Source of the DNA: Alteromonas sp. ASW11-130
GTDB lineage: Bacteria > Pseudomonadota > Gammaproteobacteria > Enterobacterales > Alteromonadaceae
Length of the DNA: 64,000 nucleotides
Assembly: GCF_026183735.1 (NCBI RefSeq)
Contig: NZ_JAPFRE010000020.1
Coordinates: 39,406-103,405 of the forward strand
Direction: 5' to 3'
In this document: positions 34,775 through 44,497 of the stretch, piece after piece
Layout: each line of letters starts with the position of its first letter
How positions within the stretch are numbered: position 1 is the stretch's first letter
The notes under the pieces: generated by a model
Database searches by the model: none
The model's input: only the letters and a program-made list of their open reading frames with translations
Told to the model about the DNA's origin: nothing
Made by a program: the position numbers and the translations under genes

Positions 34775-35905
34775 TTACGCTTTCAGTCTATCAATAATGT
34801 CCTGCAGCATCGTGCGGCTACAACCATAATTAATTCGGAAAAAGTTAGGATCGTTAAAGTCCCTCCCTGGTGAAGGCCCAACGCCCTTACCTTCAGCCCA
34901 TTGCTGGGGATAGCTTACTTTGAGCCCCGATGCGTCTATCCAACCAAGATAGGTCGCCTGGGGTGCCTCCATGGCTAGCCCATCGATGGCATTGATTTGG
35001 CTCACTAGCAGATCTCGGTTGACTCGGAGGTAATCAAGTAACGAGCTATGCCACTCGTCACACTGAGTGAACGCCGCCTCAGTTGCCACTAATCCTATTT
35101 TCGATACCCAAGGCAGCATACCCAGGGAAGCATTAACAAATTGTTGGCGAACTTTTTTATTTGGAATAATAGCGAATGCCGTTCCCAACCCAGCAATATT
35201 GAATGTCTTGCTTGCCGCCATCAGAGTCACACTTCGCTGTTCAAGCGAAGCCACTCTACCTGCCGGTATGTGTTTAACGTCCGGTTCTAAAATTAAATCA
35301 CAATGGATTTCATCGGAGCAAAGCAGTAAATCGTGTTTTTGACAAATGTGTGCTATCCGGTCTATCTCAGCTTCGGTCAGCACAGATCCCACTGGGTTCA
35401 TTGGGTTACATAAAATCAACTGCTGGCACAATGGGTCCGTAGCGTGCTGTTCGAGTTGATCAAAATCTATAGCCCATCTGCCGTCAACTTTTAGCGTACC
35501 AACTGTTATTCGCTCCAAGCCGTTTAACTGTGGGGCGGCGAGAAGGGGCGGATAATTAGGCGTTTGTACTATCACTTTACTGTTTGGCTGACTGAATGCT
35601 TTACAAAACACGTTAAAAGCTGGCACCACGCCAGGCATCCATACTATCCAGTCCGTCTCGACTGCCCAATCATGCTTGTCGGCTAGCCACCTAATTACTG
35701 CGTTTTTAGCAGGAGTATATTGATTAGGTAAGGTGTAGCCCAAGACACCCGTGGTAACTTCCCCGTGTATAGCTTCAAGAATGGGAGGGGCGCATTCAAA
35801 CTCCATATCCGCCACCCAGGCGGGGATGATGTCTGTACCTTCGTATTTTTTCCATTTAAATGCATAGGTGTTAGCGCGAGATGGCGGGTTATCAAAATTG
35901 TACAC
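34775..35905 (-). CDS. patB: PatB/MalY-type PLP C-S lyase
   Basis: The 376-residue class I/II aminotransferase-fold protein has the MalY/PatB start RANTYAFKWKKYEGTDIIPAWVADMEF. LCNPMNPVGSVLTEAEI, LLCSDEIHCDL, and the PLP lysine in LMAASKTFNIAGLGTAF follow. Arg of the carboxylate clamp is in FFRINYGCSR. These enzymes cleave cystathionine or cysteine to thiol or sulfide, pyruvate and ammonia. It converges with the Nramp-like gene, leaving 6 bases between stops. The next gene upstream is separated by 360 bases. Confidence 0.87.
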   Translation of the reverse strand: MYNFDNPPSRANTYAFKWKKYEGTDIIPAWVADMEFECAPPILEAIHGEVTTGVLGYTLPNQYTPAKNAVIRWLADKHDWAVETDWIVWMPGVVPAFNVFCKAFSQPNSKVIVQTPNYPPLLAAPQLNGLERITVGTLKVDGRWAIDFDQLEQHATDPLCQQLILCNPMNPVGSVLTEAEIDRIAHICQKHDLLLCSDEIHCDLILEPDVKHIPAGRVASLEQRSVTLMAASKTFNIAGLGTAFAIIPNKKVRQQFVNASLGMLPWVSKIGLVATEAAFTQCDEWHSSLLDYLRVNRDLLVSQINAIDGLAMEAPQATYLGWIDASGLKVSYPQQWAEGKGVGPSPGRDFNDPNFFRINYGCSRTMLQDIIDRLKA

Positions 35906-36264
35906 GTGTCGACTGGCTCATTGCTGAATGATAAGTCCAGTCTAACTAGCTAACTGTATAGAAAAAAGGGGGTTCTCGAAAAATATTCATTAGCAAGGGA
36001 GCAAGTCTCTTTCAGCTAAAAAGGAGCCTATTTGTGCAACATACATTTTATACAAAATGTAGGAGTCTAGTGTATCTTCATAGCCCAGTAAGGCAACGTA
36101 CGTCTATTTCCCTTCGGACACCGCTTTCTTTACCGATGGGGTGCTAAGTCTTCGTTCACTCAAGCCTTATCAAACCTTCTACTATTCGCACGGCAACAGC
36201 ACCCCGGCTCTAGGTAAAAGTTTGCCTACACTTCTAGATATCGGTATAGGCAATAACGCGGTGG
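35906..36264. other. Gap with no clear gene
   Basis: About 360 bases between patB (transcribed away) and the end of a response-regulator gene. It includes a small palindrome, ACATTTT-ATAC-AAAATGT, at 36044-36061. A stop-free plus-strand frame from 36084 to 36272 (about 62 codons) has no start codon near its 5' end and may be a gene remnant or chance. No RNA motif is recognised. The patB promoter should lie in its left part. Confidence 0.4.
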
Positions 36265-36648
36265 TTATTTAGGCAGCTGCAATACATCTTTAACTTTTGC
36301 GATAAGGTTATTCTTATTGATGGGTTTGGCAATGTAACCATCAATACCTAATTGTTTTGCCTTCACAACCGTTTCCCGCGAAGCATCAGCTGTTAATAAA
36401 ATAAATGGTACGTTCAACTCCACTGCATTACACATTTTCAATAGTGTGAGCCCGTTATATTCAGGCATGTTTTGATCACTGATGATCAGTTGGAGAGTTT
36501 CAGGCGACTGCTTGACTAAAAATTCGCGCGCTTGTTTGCTGCGTGAAAACGTAAACACAAAAGCATCCAATGACTCTTCGAGAATACTTTTTATAATTTC
36601 CAAAGTAATGTCATCGTCGTCGATAGCCACGATATTTAACTCAGACAT
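36265..36648 (-). CDS. Single-domain response regulator (CheY-like)
   Basis: The 127-residue receiver has acidic cluster IDDDD at residues 9-13, the phospho-acceptor Asp58 in IISDQNMPEYNG, Thr in ILLTADAS, and Lys in YIAKPINKN. There is no output domain, so it should act by protein contact. No histidine kinase is adjacent on this strand. It lies downstream of typA, past the typA terminator, so it is probably an independent unit. Confidence 0.88.
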   Translation of the reverse strand: MSELNIVAIDDDDITLEIIKSILEESLDAFVFTFSRSKQAREFLVKQSPETLQLIISDQNMPEYNGLTLLKMCNAVELNVPFILLTADASRETVVKAKQLGIDGYIAKPINKNNLIAKVKDVLQLPK

Positions 36649-36733
36649 CTTATAATCTACTAATTGACGTTACTTTGAGAATATACGTTGATTCTAAGCT
36701 TGCAAGTTTACGGGGGATAAGATTGAGATAAGA

Positions 36734-36757
36734 AAGGGCGCTTGAAAAAGCGCCCTT
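36734..36757 (-). terminator. Terminator of typA
   Basis: AAGGGCGCTT (36734-36743) and AAGCGCCCTT (36748-36757) form a perfect 10-bp stem with a GAAA loop just after the typA stop at 36775. Read on the minus strand it is followed by TTCTTATC. Confidence 0.85.
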
Positions 36758-36774
36758 GTCAGAAAACGATATAA

Positions 36775-38616
36775 CTAGCTCTTACTTTTTTCGCGTGAAG
36801 CTCGTTTACGGTCATTCTCGCTTAGCAACTTCTTACGAATACGAATGCTCTTAGGCGTTACCTCAACCAATTCGTCATCATCGATAAATTCGAGTGCTTG
36901 CTCAAGAGACATAACGATCGGTGGAACCAACGTTTGTGCTTCGTCTGTACCAGACGCTCGTACGTTGGTTAACTGTTTACCTTTCAAAGCGTTAACAGTG
37001 AGATCGTTATCACGACTGTGAATACCAATTACCATTCCTTCGTACACTTCAACACCATGACCGATGAATAAACGTCCACGCTCCTGAAGGTTGAACAAAG
37101 CATTGGTCAGCGCTTTACCTGGGGCATTGGCAATCAAAACACCATTTTTACGTTGGCCAATTTTACCACCTTTGTGTGCTGCGTAATGGCTAAACGAATG
37201 ATATAGCAAACCCGAACCCGACGTTAACGTCATAAATTCAGTTTGGAAGCCAATCAAACCGCGGCTAGGAATAATGAAGTCTATACGCACTCTACCTTTG
37301 CCATCTGGAGACATATCTGTCATTTCAGCTTTACGTATACCCAGCTGTTCCATGATAGAGCCTTGATCGCCCTCTTCACAGTCGACGGTAAGCGTTTCGA
37401 AAGGTTCTTGTAACTCACCATCCACTTCTTTAAGAATAACCTCGGGTCGAGAGACGGCTAATTCATAACCTTCACGACGCATGTTTTCTATCAGAATACC
37501 TAAGTGTAACTCTCCGCGACCTGATACCCGGAACTTATCAGGGTCGTTCATTTCTTCTACACGTAGCGCTACGTTGTGCACTAGTTCATCTTTAAGACGG
37601 TCAAGGATATTACGTGAAGTAACATACTTACCTTCCTTGCCCGAGAACGGTGAAGTGTTAACCTGGAAAGTCATGGTAACGGTAGGTTCATCAACCGTCA
37701 GCGGCGGCAACGCTTCAACATTGTTCACATCACAAATAGTGTCGGAAATTTTCAATTCACCTAAACCAGTGATAGCAATAATGTCACCAGCATGGGCCGA
37801 TTCTACTTCATGACGCTCAAGGCCAAGGTACCCTAAAACCTGCCCGACCTTACCATTACGCTTTTTACCATCGGCCGTAACCACAGTAACTTGCTGATTA
37901 ATTTTCACGCTACCACGCGTAATACGACCAACGCCGATGACTCCTACATACGAGTTGTAATCTAGTTGAGAAATCTGCATCTGCAGTGCGCCATCAGGAT
38001 CCGCGTTCGGTGCCTCGACCTGATCAACAATAGTTTGGAATAAAGGCGTCATATCAGTGCCTTTAGTATCCGAATCAAGTGATGCCCAACCATTTAATGC
38101 TGAGGCGTATACCACCTGGAAGTCTAACTGGTCATCAGTTGCCCCAAGGTTGTCAAACAAATCAAAAACCTGATCCATTACCCAGTCAGGACGTGCCCCA
38201 GGTTTATCAATTTTGTTAATAACAACGATAGGCTTAAGCCCTTGTGCGAAAGCTTTTTGCGTAACAAACCGGGTTTGCGGCATTGGGCCTTCCTGAGCAT
38301 CAACCAATAGCAACACCGAGTCAGCCATTGACATAACGCGCTCTACTTCACCACCGAAGTCCGCGTGCCCGGGAGTATCGACAATGTTGATGCGGTAATC
38401 ATTCCAATTAATGGCAGTATTTTTTGCCAAAATAGTAATGCCGCGTTCTTTCTCAATATCATTTGAGTCCATCACACGCTCTTGAGCCTCACCCCTGCTT
38501 TCCAGAGTACCGGATTGCTGAAGAAGCTTATCAACCAAGGTTGTTTTACCGTGGTCGACGTGAGCAATGATGGCGATATTGCGTAGCTTGTTGATATCTA
38601 TGGGTTTATTACTCAT
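36775..38616 (-). CDS. typA: Ribosome-associated translational GTPase
   Basis: The 613-residue GTPase (TypA/BipA) has the P-loop [30 protein letters not shown] and [15 protein letters not shown]-Tu-like domain II is followed by the BipA-specific C-terminal region with [23 protein letters not shown] and [13 protein letters not shown]. It assists 50S subunit assembly and translation under stress. In E. coli it diverges from glnA directly; here about 3.7 kb separates the two. Ribosome site and start are normal. Confidence 0.95.
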   Translation of the reverse strand: MSNKPIDINKLRNIAIIAHVDHGKTTLVDKLLQQSGTLESRGEAQERVMDSNDIEKERGITILAKNTAINWNDYRINIVDTPGHADFGGEVERVMSMADSVLLLVDAQEGPMPQTRFVTQKAFAQGLKPIVVINKIDKPGARPDWVMDQVFDLFDNLGATDDQLDFQVVYASALNGWASLDSDTKGTDMTPLFQTIVDQVEAPNADPDGALQMQISQLDYNSYVGVIGVGRITRGSVKINQQVTVVTADGKKRNGKVGQVLGYLGLERHEVESAHAGDIIAITGLGELKISDTICDVNNVEALPPLTVDEPTVTMTFQVNTSPFSGKEGKYVTSRNILDRLKDELVHNVALRVEEMNDPDKFRVSGRGELHLGILIENMRREGYELAVSRPEVILKEVDGELQEPFETLTVDCEEGDQGSIMEQLGIRKAEMTDMSPDGKGRVRIDFIIPSRGLIGFQTEFMTLTSGSGLLYHSFSHYAAHKGGKIGQRKNGVLIANAPGKALTNALFNLQERGRLFIGHGVEVYEGMVIGIHSRDNDLTVNALKGKQLTNVRASGTDEAQTLVPPIVMSLEQALEFIDDDELVEVTPKSIRIRKKLLSENDRKRASREKSKS

Positions 38617-39289
38617 GTAAAATTCTCAAATTTGAATGGGTGCCGCTGCAGATGCCATTAAGTCTTGATTAGACTTTCTCATGGTTGCACAATTGGGCGC
38701 GGATTCTACACGAAATAAAAAAATTTCGCGCATATTTTATTCATTAACTATTTTTGCGAAGTGGCACCATCAGATTTGGCCAATTCTACCTGTAAGCCTC
38801 TTCAACGCAGATCCTATATCTGATAAATAACAGTTAAAGTTGACCTTCGTTATTATAGTATAGAAAAACAATTTTCATTTGGTTGTAACTGATTATTTAT
38901 ACTGATGTAATTGTATAAATATCACTCCCATATCATCGGCGCTCGGAAACTAGAGCAAATATTTATAATAGAAAAAGAGTGTCGAATTTATCTGATTAAG
39001 ACACTAATTAAACCTGTCTTGAGTAAAGTTTTGTCACTTTCCCAAAGGCTTTTGAAGTTTCATGATCTCTTTACCCGAGGCATTTAACATAGTCTAGAAC
39101 GTAATCAAATGAGAGTTGGCACGATGATCAATAGGTTTGGGATAAATCGACCAACAAAATGATTTGTTCGAGGAACGTCTCAAAAAGCATATTAACTAAA
39201 GGGCAGTTATACAGAATCGGTTACAATCTCGAATATCTCCAACTGGGGGTTGTTTGTCTGTCACCTATTAACCGTGAGTGGTGCACTTA
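38617..39289. other. Non-coding stretch upstream of typA
   Basis: The first about 140 bases should hold the typA promoter and include the left copy of a 20-bp repeat. Beyond this no gene, RNA or intact mobile element is visible; the sequence is AT-rich with many stops. It leads into the 3' end of a decayed transposase gene at 39290. Confidence 0.5.
38691..38710 (+). repeat. 20-bp direct repeat, left copy
   Basis: AATTGGGCGCGGATTCTACA differs at two positions from the copy at 41979-41998 in the same orientation. This copy is 75 bases upstream of the typA start. The two copies bracket the insertion between typA and glnA. Confidence 0.65.
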
Positions 39290-39760
39290 TTATCTGGATT
39301 CGGGCCTTCTTAAGAAGGTAGCTTTGTATTTACCTCTTAGAAGAGGGACCTTCTTTTCCAGAACAAATTGAGCTTTCTCGCGTTGCCTTACTTAATACCG
39401 AATAACCTCTTCGTTAATCCTAACTGAATCAACGAAATATCCTCGCAGCCAGAAGTGGTTACCCCCCATCTTGTTTTAGCGTAAATGTGGAAACCAACTG
39501 AATAGCTTTAACGCTACGTTATCTTTTAAAGCCCCATCAAGTGTGAGATGGATAGCTCAGACGGTACGTTGACCAACAAGTGGACATGGCCTATTTGCAC
39601 ATTTAAGTTCATCACAATGCAACCTAATTGGCTGCACTACACATGAACGCACCTATAGACTTCCTTGCCAACATTATTCCTTAAAATCCGAAATCGATAC
39701 TTCGGCGTTCATACAATGTGATATTGACATCGTCAGAACAGATGTAATGGTTACTCGTAT
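39290..39760 (-). pseudogene. Decayed IS200-type (TnpA, Y1) transposase
   Basis: Reading the minus strand from about 39760 gives RCQYHIV, then TPKYRFRILRNNVGKEVYRC, LNVQIGHVHLLVNVPSELS and, after a one-base frameshift, KLFSWFPHLR, GGNHFWLRGYFVDSVRINEE and QREKAQF. This is the order of an IS200-family transposase. At least five stop codons interrupt it, two of them TGA where Trp is expected (before RCQYHIV and after QYHIV). The HUH motif has become GHVHL, with Gly for the Asp usually there. The element is certainly inactive. A hairpin at 39838-39857 lies where the left end of the element would be expected. Confidence 0.8.
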
Positions 39761-39837
39761 CTACTTATATTATTTGCCTCTTTTGACTTCGCTAAAAATT
39801 AAGGAAGCATCTAACATGGGTAGGCTTAAATTAAAAT

Positions 39838-39857
39838 CCGATGGCAGTTGCCATCGG
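39838..39857. repeat. Strong hairpin upstream of the IS200 remnant
   Basis: CCGATGGCA (39838-39846) and TGCCATCGG (39849-39857) are perfect inverted copies with only two bases between. IS200-family ends carry subterminal hairpins, and this one is about 80 bases upstream of the transposase remnant, so it may be the left end. A simple terminator is the alternative. Confidence 0.55.
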
Positions 39858-39979
39858 AGTTCTTAAATTTGAGAAAGATAAACTGACCTTTAACAAAACT
39901 ATTCTCGATTGGTCTGCACCCGCCGAAAGTACTTTTCAACCTCATAAAATGTATCCGAAAATACTTTTAGGCTCTCTCT

Positions 39980-40201
39980 TTAACTTTCAGAAACGGTAAC
40001 CTGCTTTTGTTTGGTGAACAATCCGACTCCAAGCAGATACAATAGGCCAATAGGTGGCAACAACCACAGGACATACCCCATTACTTTCACCGCAGGCGAC
40101 AATTGATGGTGTTTACATATCATGTAGAAAGTAACGATATAAAATAGCGGCCACCCAATCAAAATCAGTCCGCCAAATAAATACATTGGATCTATCATCA
40201 T
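39980..40201 (-). CDS. Small two-span membrane protein
   Basis: The 73-residue protein has two hydrophobic segments (YLFGGLILIGWPLFYIVTFYMI and VMGYVLWLLPPIGLLYLLGVGLF) and a charged tail. The first span is split by a Gly-Trp-Pro. TTTGGAGTAATTA gives a good ribosome site that overlaps the stop of the upstream gene, so the two are translated together. I do not recognise the family. Its partner is a secreted protein, so it may be a membrane anchor or helper. Confidence 0.65.
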   Translation of the reverse strand: MMIDPMYLFGGLILIGWPLFYIVTFYMICKHHQLSPAVKVMGYVLWLLPPIGLLYLLGVGLFTKQKQVTVSES

Positions 40202-40214
40202 TAATTACTCCAAA

Positions 40215-41048
40215 TTAAAAGCAAGTTGTATAGCTTGTACAAGTCGCACTTCCAGAGCTACTGGTTTTACAGATAGTATACGAAGTATTCTTACACGAAT
40301 TAGCGACCCTAACCTGCGCACCATACATATCAGCAACTGCGTTGAAAAAACTTTGATTTTGGCTAACTCTGAAATACCTTGTTCCCATTAATCCGGATGT
40401 GGAAGAAGGAATTATATTTCCATCAGAATCTTTAGCAGAGCCTTCAACATATTCATAGGTTAATTCACCAATTATGTCACCATGGTCAAAACTTAGACCA
40501 GATACGACAAAAAGGGCGGTAGATCCATTTGAAAAAGGAACTTTAAAATAAATAGTAATATTTGGAACAGGAACCATCGAGCTAAGAGTATTTACTATGA
40601 ATGAGAAATATGACCTAGCTTTATTTTCAAAATTCATATTACTGTATAGCATTTGAGCAACCGTCTGCCTTGTTGAAGGAACTAAAATCAGGTCATGAGC
40701 AGAGCGTGCAGTGGATGCTGGAATAGTAATGCCTTGCTCTTGAATGCTTTTCATTCTAGTTTTGACTTCATTAGCAACATTTTTTGCTCTAGTGGTTGTT
40801 GTGATTTGCTTAGCACGTTCAAGATATTCACCCGCAGCTCGGTTGTAATATCTTTCAGCTACATAGGTTCTGGCACTATAATCCTTGAGATCAACAACCG
40901 AGAAAATTGTACCTGTAGATACACTCGCAGAAACTTTTACCGCTTGCGAGAATGCAGAAGAACATTTGAAATCACAGGGATAGATATCCTCTGCGTAAGA
41001 TGAGACTGATATTAGCGCAAACGTCACTAACATAATAAGCTTTTTCAT
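40215..41048 (-). CDS. Secreted Cys-containing protein of unknown function
   Basis: From the ATG at 41048, preceded by GGAGATTTCAGTT, the product has 277 residues. A clear signal peptide (MKKLIMLVTFALISVSSYAE) is followed by a mature part with six cysteines: two at the start (YPCDFKC) and four at the C-terminus (NSCKNTSYTIC, ATCTSYTTC). Between them lie a charged helical region (AAGEYLERAKQITTTTRAK) and a beta-rich region. I recognise no family. The gene is AT-rich and lies in the insertion between typA and glnA, coupled to a small membrane protein gene. Confidence 0.7.
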   Translation of the reverse strand: MKKLIMLVTFALISVSSYAEDIYPCDFKCSSAFSQAVKVSASVSTGTIFSVVDLKDYSARTYVAERYYNRAAGEYLERAKQITTTTRAKNVANEVKTRMKSIQEQGITIPASTARSAHDLILVPSTRQTVAQMLYSNMNFENKARSYFSFIVNTLSSMVPVPNITIYFKVPFSNGSTALFVVSGLSFDHGDIIGELTYEYVEGSAKDSDGNIIPSSTSGLMGTRYFRVSQNQSFFNAVADMYGAQVRVANSCKNTSYTICKTSSSGSATCTSYTTCF

Positions 41049-41296
41049 AACTGAAATCTCCATATCGCACATTCATGTGCATTAAACTATTCAAAATATC
41101 CATAACCATCTACTATTAAAAAAACTAGTAGAACTAAAACTCGCACACATAAATTCATTATTATAATAAATATTCAGTGCCTCGAGCTATGTAAAAAAGT
41201 AATACATACATTAACTTAAAGCAACTATAAACAGCTTAATTTCAAGGCACTTCAAACAAAAACTTTAATCTCAAAACATAGGAAAATTGAAAATTG

Positions 41297-41467
41297 ATGA
41301 TTAAAAAGCTTATAGATGAGCATAACCTACTGTTACAAACGAAATTTATTAAAAAAATTCAGCCAGATAAATACATAACCAATAGAAATACTTATTTAGC
41401 TTTTTTTGGGGACTCTCTTACGAACGATAGGCAAAAATTGACAAATGTGGCCAGACATCAACTATAG
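41297..41467 (+). CDS. Possible small ORF (56 residues)
   Basis: ATG at 41297 to TAG at 41467. The product is basic and hydrophilic, with no recognised domain; no Shine-Dalgarno precedes it. It lies in AT-rich sequence where open frames arise easily, so it may be a remnant or chance. Confidence 0.18.
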   Translation: MIKKLIDEHNLLLQTKFIKKIQPDKYITNRNTYLAFFGDSLTNDRQKLTNVARHQL

Positions 41468-41978
41468 GTTCTTAACTGAATTTATTAGTATGGAAGGTTA
41501 GGGTGAATAGAAGAAATTTGAATGAACGAGGGAAGGAATTGAATCTGTCATGAAAACCCTTTTACAAATACTATTATTGTGATGGTTAGGCTGGCATTGC
41601 TTGTTGCGGCCTTTTCAAATTGAGGAAACACCTATTCTATTTCAATACTATGGGTGACCAAAGCAATCGATATTCAATGTCTATTTTCCTAAATTGAGAG
41701 CACATTAATTGATGTTTCCTGCAATTATTGGTACTGGAGACAACTATAAATAATCACAGGCATGACAAAATTGAAAGAAATCGGAGTGGTAATGAAGGTC
41801 AGAGGTGTTTGTAACCGACAAACATAAGAGTAGTACTGCTATTATTTTTGGAATCAAGTGATAAGGTAGCTTAAAACGTCAAATGGTAACGAGGCTCAAT
41901 GAAAAAATACCACTAATGACAAAAAAACGGTAACCAATGTTAGCCCTACAATCCATGCTATCTAGGCGCTTAACGCAA

Positions 41979-41998
41979 AATTGGGCGCAGATTGTACA
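41979..41998 (+). repeat. 20-bp direct repeat, right copy
   Basis: AATTGGGCGCAGATTGTACA matches the copy at 38691-38710 at 18 of 20 positions, in the same orientation. It lies about 160 bases before the NtrC site of glnA. It marks the right border of the insertion between typA and glnA. Confidence 0.65.
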
Positions 41999-42160
41999 GA
42001 AAATTGAAATGAAATGCGCACTATTTTTCGTGAATTTTATACAAAGAGCATCTAAATTCTGATTTGTATAAGGTTTATCCACGTCGTGTGATGATCAATT
42101 TCTGTGAAATGTCAGTAACCAAAGACTATAAAATGACGAAAGCGTTTTAATTAGCGCGAA

Positions 42161-42177
42161 CGCACCACCTTGGTGCA
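42161..42177 (+). promoter_or_regulatory. NtrC enhancer site upstream of glnA
   Basis: CGCACCACCTTGGTGCA matches the NtrC consensus TGCACC-N5-GGTGCA except for the first base. A further half site, TGCACC, follows at 42182-42187. It lies about 100 bases upstream of a sigma-54 promoter, the usual enhancer distance. Confidence 0.85.
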
Positions 42178-42260
42178 CGTATGCACCTAAAAGATCCCTT
42201 GTTTGTATTGTAGATAAGAGATAACGGTTTTTATCCCGTGTAACACCATGCACAACGACA

Positions 42261-42277
42261 TGGCATGAATATCGCTT
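42261..42277 (+). promoter_or_regulatory. Sigma-54 promoter of glnA
   Basis: TGGCATGAATATCGCTT carries GG and GC separated by exactly 10 bases, the -24/-12 spacing of RpoN promoters (consensus TGGCAC-N5-TTGCA). Transcription would start near 42287, about 77 bases before the glnA ATG. Confidence 0.8.
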
Positions 42278-42363
42278 AGAACGTCAGATAGTATTGAGTC
42301 GGAAAACGCAAGCGTAACGAGCTGTTAATCCGACACCCATTTTTTCATTTGCTGGAGGACACG

Positions 42364-43773
42364 ATGTCAGTAGAAAAGGCATTAGAACTGATAAAAGAAA
42401 CAGAAGCCAAGTTTGTCGATTTACGCTTCACAGATACCATAGGGAAAGAGCAACATGTTTCTATTCCTGCTTCACTTGTCGATGAAGAGTTTTTCGAAGA
42501 AGGCAAAATGTTCGACGGTTCATCTATTGCGGGCTGGAAGGGCATCAACGAGTCTGACATGGTGCTAATGCCAGATTCAGCAACTGCGGTACTCGATCCG
42601 TTTGCCGAAGAGGTTCAGGTAAATATCCGCTGTGACATTGTGGAACCAAATACAATGGAAGGTTACGAGCGGGACCCACGTTCAGTCGCTCGCCGTGCAG
42701 AAGAATATCTTAAGTCGACGGGTATTGGTGACACTGTTCTTTTTGGACCCGAGCCAGAGTTTTTCCTTTTCGATGACGTTCGCTTTCACACAGATATGGC
42801 AGGCTCGTTTTACAAAATCGATTCTTCAGAGGCAAAATGGAATTCTGGTTCGGAGTTTGAAGGTGGCAACATGGCCCACCGGCCCGGCGTAAAAGGCGGT
42901 TACTTTCCAGTTCCTCCTGTCGATTCGTCCCATGATACCCGCGCGGCGATGTGTATGGTAATGGAAGAGATGGGTTTACATATTGAAGCACATCACCATG
43001 AAGTCGCTACAGCCGGCCAGAATGAAATAGCGTGTAAATTCAACACCATGGTAACGAAAGCTGATGAAATTCAGATTTACAAATATGTTGTCCACAATGT
43101 TGCACACGCATACGGCCAAACTGCCACTTTCATGCCTAAACCTCTAGTAGGCGACAATGGTTCTGGAATGCACTGTCATCAATCTATTTCAAAAGATGGG
43201 GTTAACATTTTCGCCGGTGATAAATACGCAGGTTTGTCGGATGAAGCATTGTATTATATTGGCGGTATCATTAAGCATGCGCGTGCTATAAACGCATTCA
43301 CCAACGCTTCAACCAATTCTTACAAGCGTCTGGTCCCCGGTTTTGAAGCGCCAGTTATGTTAGCTTACTCGGCACGCAACCGCTCTGCATCCATACGTAT
43401 TCCCTATGTAACCAGCGATAAAGCACGTCGTATTGAGGTTCGCTTCCCTGATCCGACAGCGAATCCTTACTTGGCCTTCACTGCTATGTTGATGGCAGGC
43501 CTTGACGGGATCAAAAACAAGATTCACCCTGGCGATGCGATGGATAAAAATCTTTATGACTTGCCTCCTGAAGAAGCACAAGATATTCCAACCGTAGCAA
43601 GCTCGTTGGAAATGGCGTTAACGGCATTAGATAACGACCGTGACTTCCTTAAAACGGGTGGCGTTATGACCGATGATATGATCGACGCTTATCTTGAGCT
43701 GAAAATGGAAGAAGTTGATAAAGTAAGAATGACCACCCACCCGGTTGAATTTGATCTTTATTACAGCTTGTAA
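42364..43773 (+). CDS. glnA: Glutamine synthetase, type I
   Basis: The 469-residue enzyme makes glutamine from glutamate, ammonia and ATP. The start is ATG 42364, with GGAGG seven bases upstream; the frame extends five codons earlier. FDGSSIAGW, the metal-binding region [18 protein letters not shown] and the ATP site [10 protein letters not shown] are present. NLYDLPPEE contains the adenylylation tyrosine (residue 397 in the numbering without Met). The gene is preceded by an NtrC site and a sigma-54 promoter and followed by a strong terminator. Confidence 0.97.
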   Translation: MSVEKALELIKETEAKFVDLRFTDTIGKEQHVSIPASLVDEEFFEEGKMFDGSSIAGWKGINESDMVLMPDSATAVLDPFAEEVQVNIRCDIVEPNTMEGYERDPRSVARRAEEYLKSTGIGDTVLFGPEPEFFLFDDVRFHTDMAGSFYKIDSSEAKWNSGSEFEGGNMAHRPGVKGGYFPVPPVDSSHDTRAAMCMVMEEMGLHIEAHHHEVATAGQNEIACKFNTMVTKADEIQIYKYVVHNVAHAYGQTATFMPKPLVGDNGSGMHCHQSISKDGVNIFAGDKYAGLSDEALYYIGGIIKHARAINAFTNASTNSYKRLVPGFEAPVMLAYSARNRSASIRIPYVTSDKARRIEVRFPDPTANPYLAFTAMLMAGLDGIKNKIHPGDAMDKNLYDLPPEEAQDIPTVASSLEMALTALDNDRDFLKTGGVMTDDMIDAYLELKMEEVDKVRMTTHPVEFDLYYSL

Positions 43774-43799
43774 TTAATAGGTTATTCTGTGTAATACCT

Positions 43800-43826
43800 A
43801 AGCCCGCTTTCGCGGGCTTTTTTTTA
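43800..43826 (+). terminator. Terminator of glnA
   Basis: AAGCCCGC (43800-43807) pairs with GCGGGCTT (43812-43819), loop TTTC, followed by a run of eight T. It separates glnA from the DUF4124 gene. Confidence 0.92.
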
Positions 43827-43880
43827 GCCGCTAGACTAGAATAAAATATAGCTCTACCAAATTGTACGAGGAAGTATGCT

Positions 43881-44414
43881 ATGTATAGACGAATTAATTG
43901 GACGGTATTGGTGACCTTATTTGTATTCTCCAGTGCAAGTGCCGATACACTGTACAAAGTAGTGCAAGAAGACGGCACGATTCTTTATACCGACGAGCCA
44001 CAACAAGACGCCGAAAAAGTGGAGCTAGACGAAACCACACAAAATGCTGTACCTACCTTAACCACCCAAAGCGGTCAAAAACCTACGTTAAAATCCATGC
44101 AGAAAGTAAGGCCCCGCGTTCAGATTAGTATTCTTTCACCCGCCCCTGAGGCAACCATACGAAATAATCAAGGACATGTTCTGGTCAAGGCCAACGCCAC
44201 ACCCAACGTTAGCGGTCGCTATCAGTTATGGTTTGATGGAGAAGCGGTGAAGACAAATCAGACGGGCCAGTTCAGTTTGAACAATGTCAACCGAGGAGCG
44301 CATGAATATCAGGTTAAATTTATCGACAATAAGGGCAAGACTCTTGCATCGTCTTCTCTACAAACATTGTACCTCCATCAAGCCTCTGCATTGATTAATA
44401 ACAAGCGGCAATAA
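43881..44414 (+). CDS. DUF4124 domain periplasmic protein
   Basis: The 177-residue product has a signal peptide (INWTVLVTLFVFSSASA) and then the DUF4124 motif TLYKVVQEDGTILYTDEPQ. The rest is a beta-rich, Ig-like domain (HVLVKANATPNVSGRYQLWFDG, GAHEYQVKFIDNKGK). DUF4124 genes between glnA and ntrB are common in gammaproteobacteria, but the function is not known. The glnA terminator lies upstream and the NtrC-site-bearing ntrB leader downstream, so it is probably its own unit. Confidence 0.85.
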   Translation: MYRRINWTVLVTLFVFSSASADTLYKVVQEDGTILYTDEPQQDAEKVELDETTQNAVPTLTTQSGQKPTLKSMQKVRPRVQISILSPAPEATIRNNQGHVLVKANATPNVSGRYQLWFDGEAVKTNQTGQFSLNNVNRGAHEYQVKFIDNKGKTLASSSLQTLYLHQASALINNKRQ

Positions 44415-44497
44415 ATAAGGCCCGCCGGTTAACATTCATTAGTCAATAAAGAAAATGACCGCCGTTAGTCACACACCACTATCGGGATGAGGTACAA

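Larger units (their letters stand above)
41073..42160. other. AT-rich stretch between the accessory operon and the glnA control region
   Basis: Over 1 kb with no convincing gene. A 56-codon frame at 41297-41467 (starts MIKKLIDEHNLLLQTK) has no ribosome site and may be a remnant. The right part carries the second copy of the 20-bp repeat at 41979. Nothing else is recognised. Confidence 0.45.

Noticed and set aside
39159..39371. 70-residue plus-strand ORF
   Set aside because: It covers the antisense of the C-terminal part of the decayed IS200 transposase and has no ribosome site or recognised domain.
41879..42082. 67-residue minus-strand ORF
   Set aside because: It runs over the repeat copy and the AT-rich sequence upstream of glnA, with no ribosome site and no domain.
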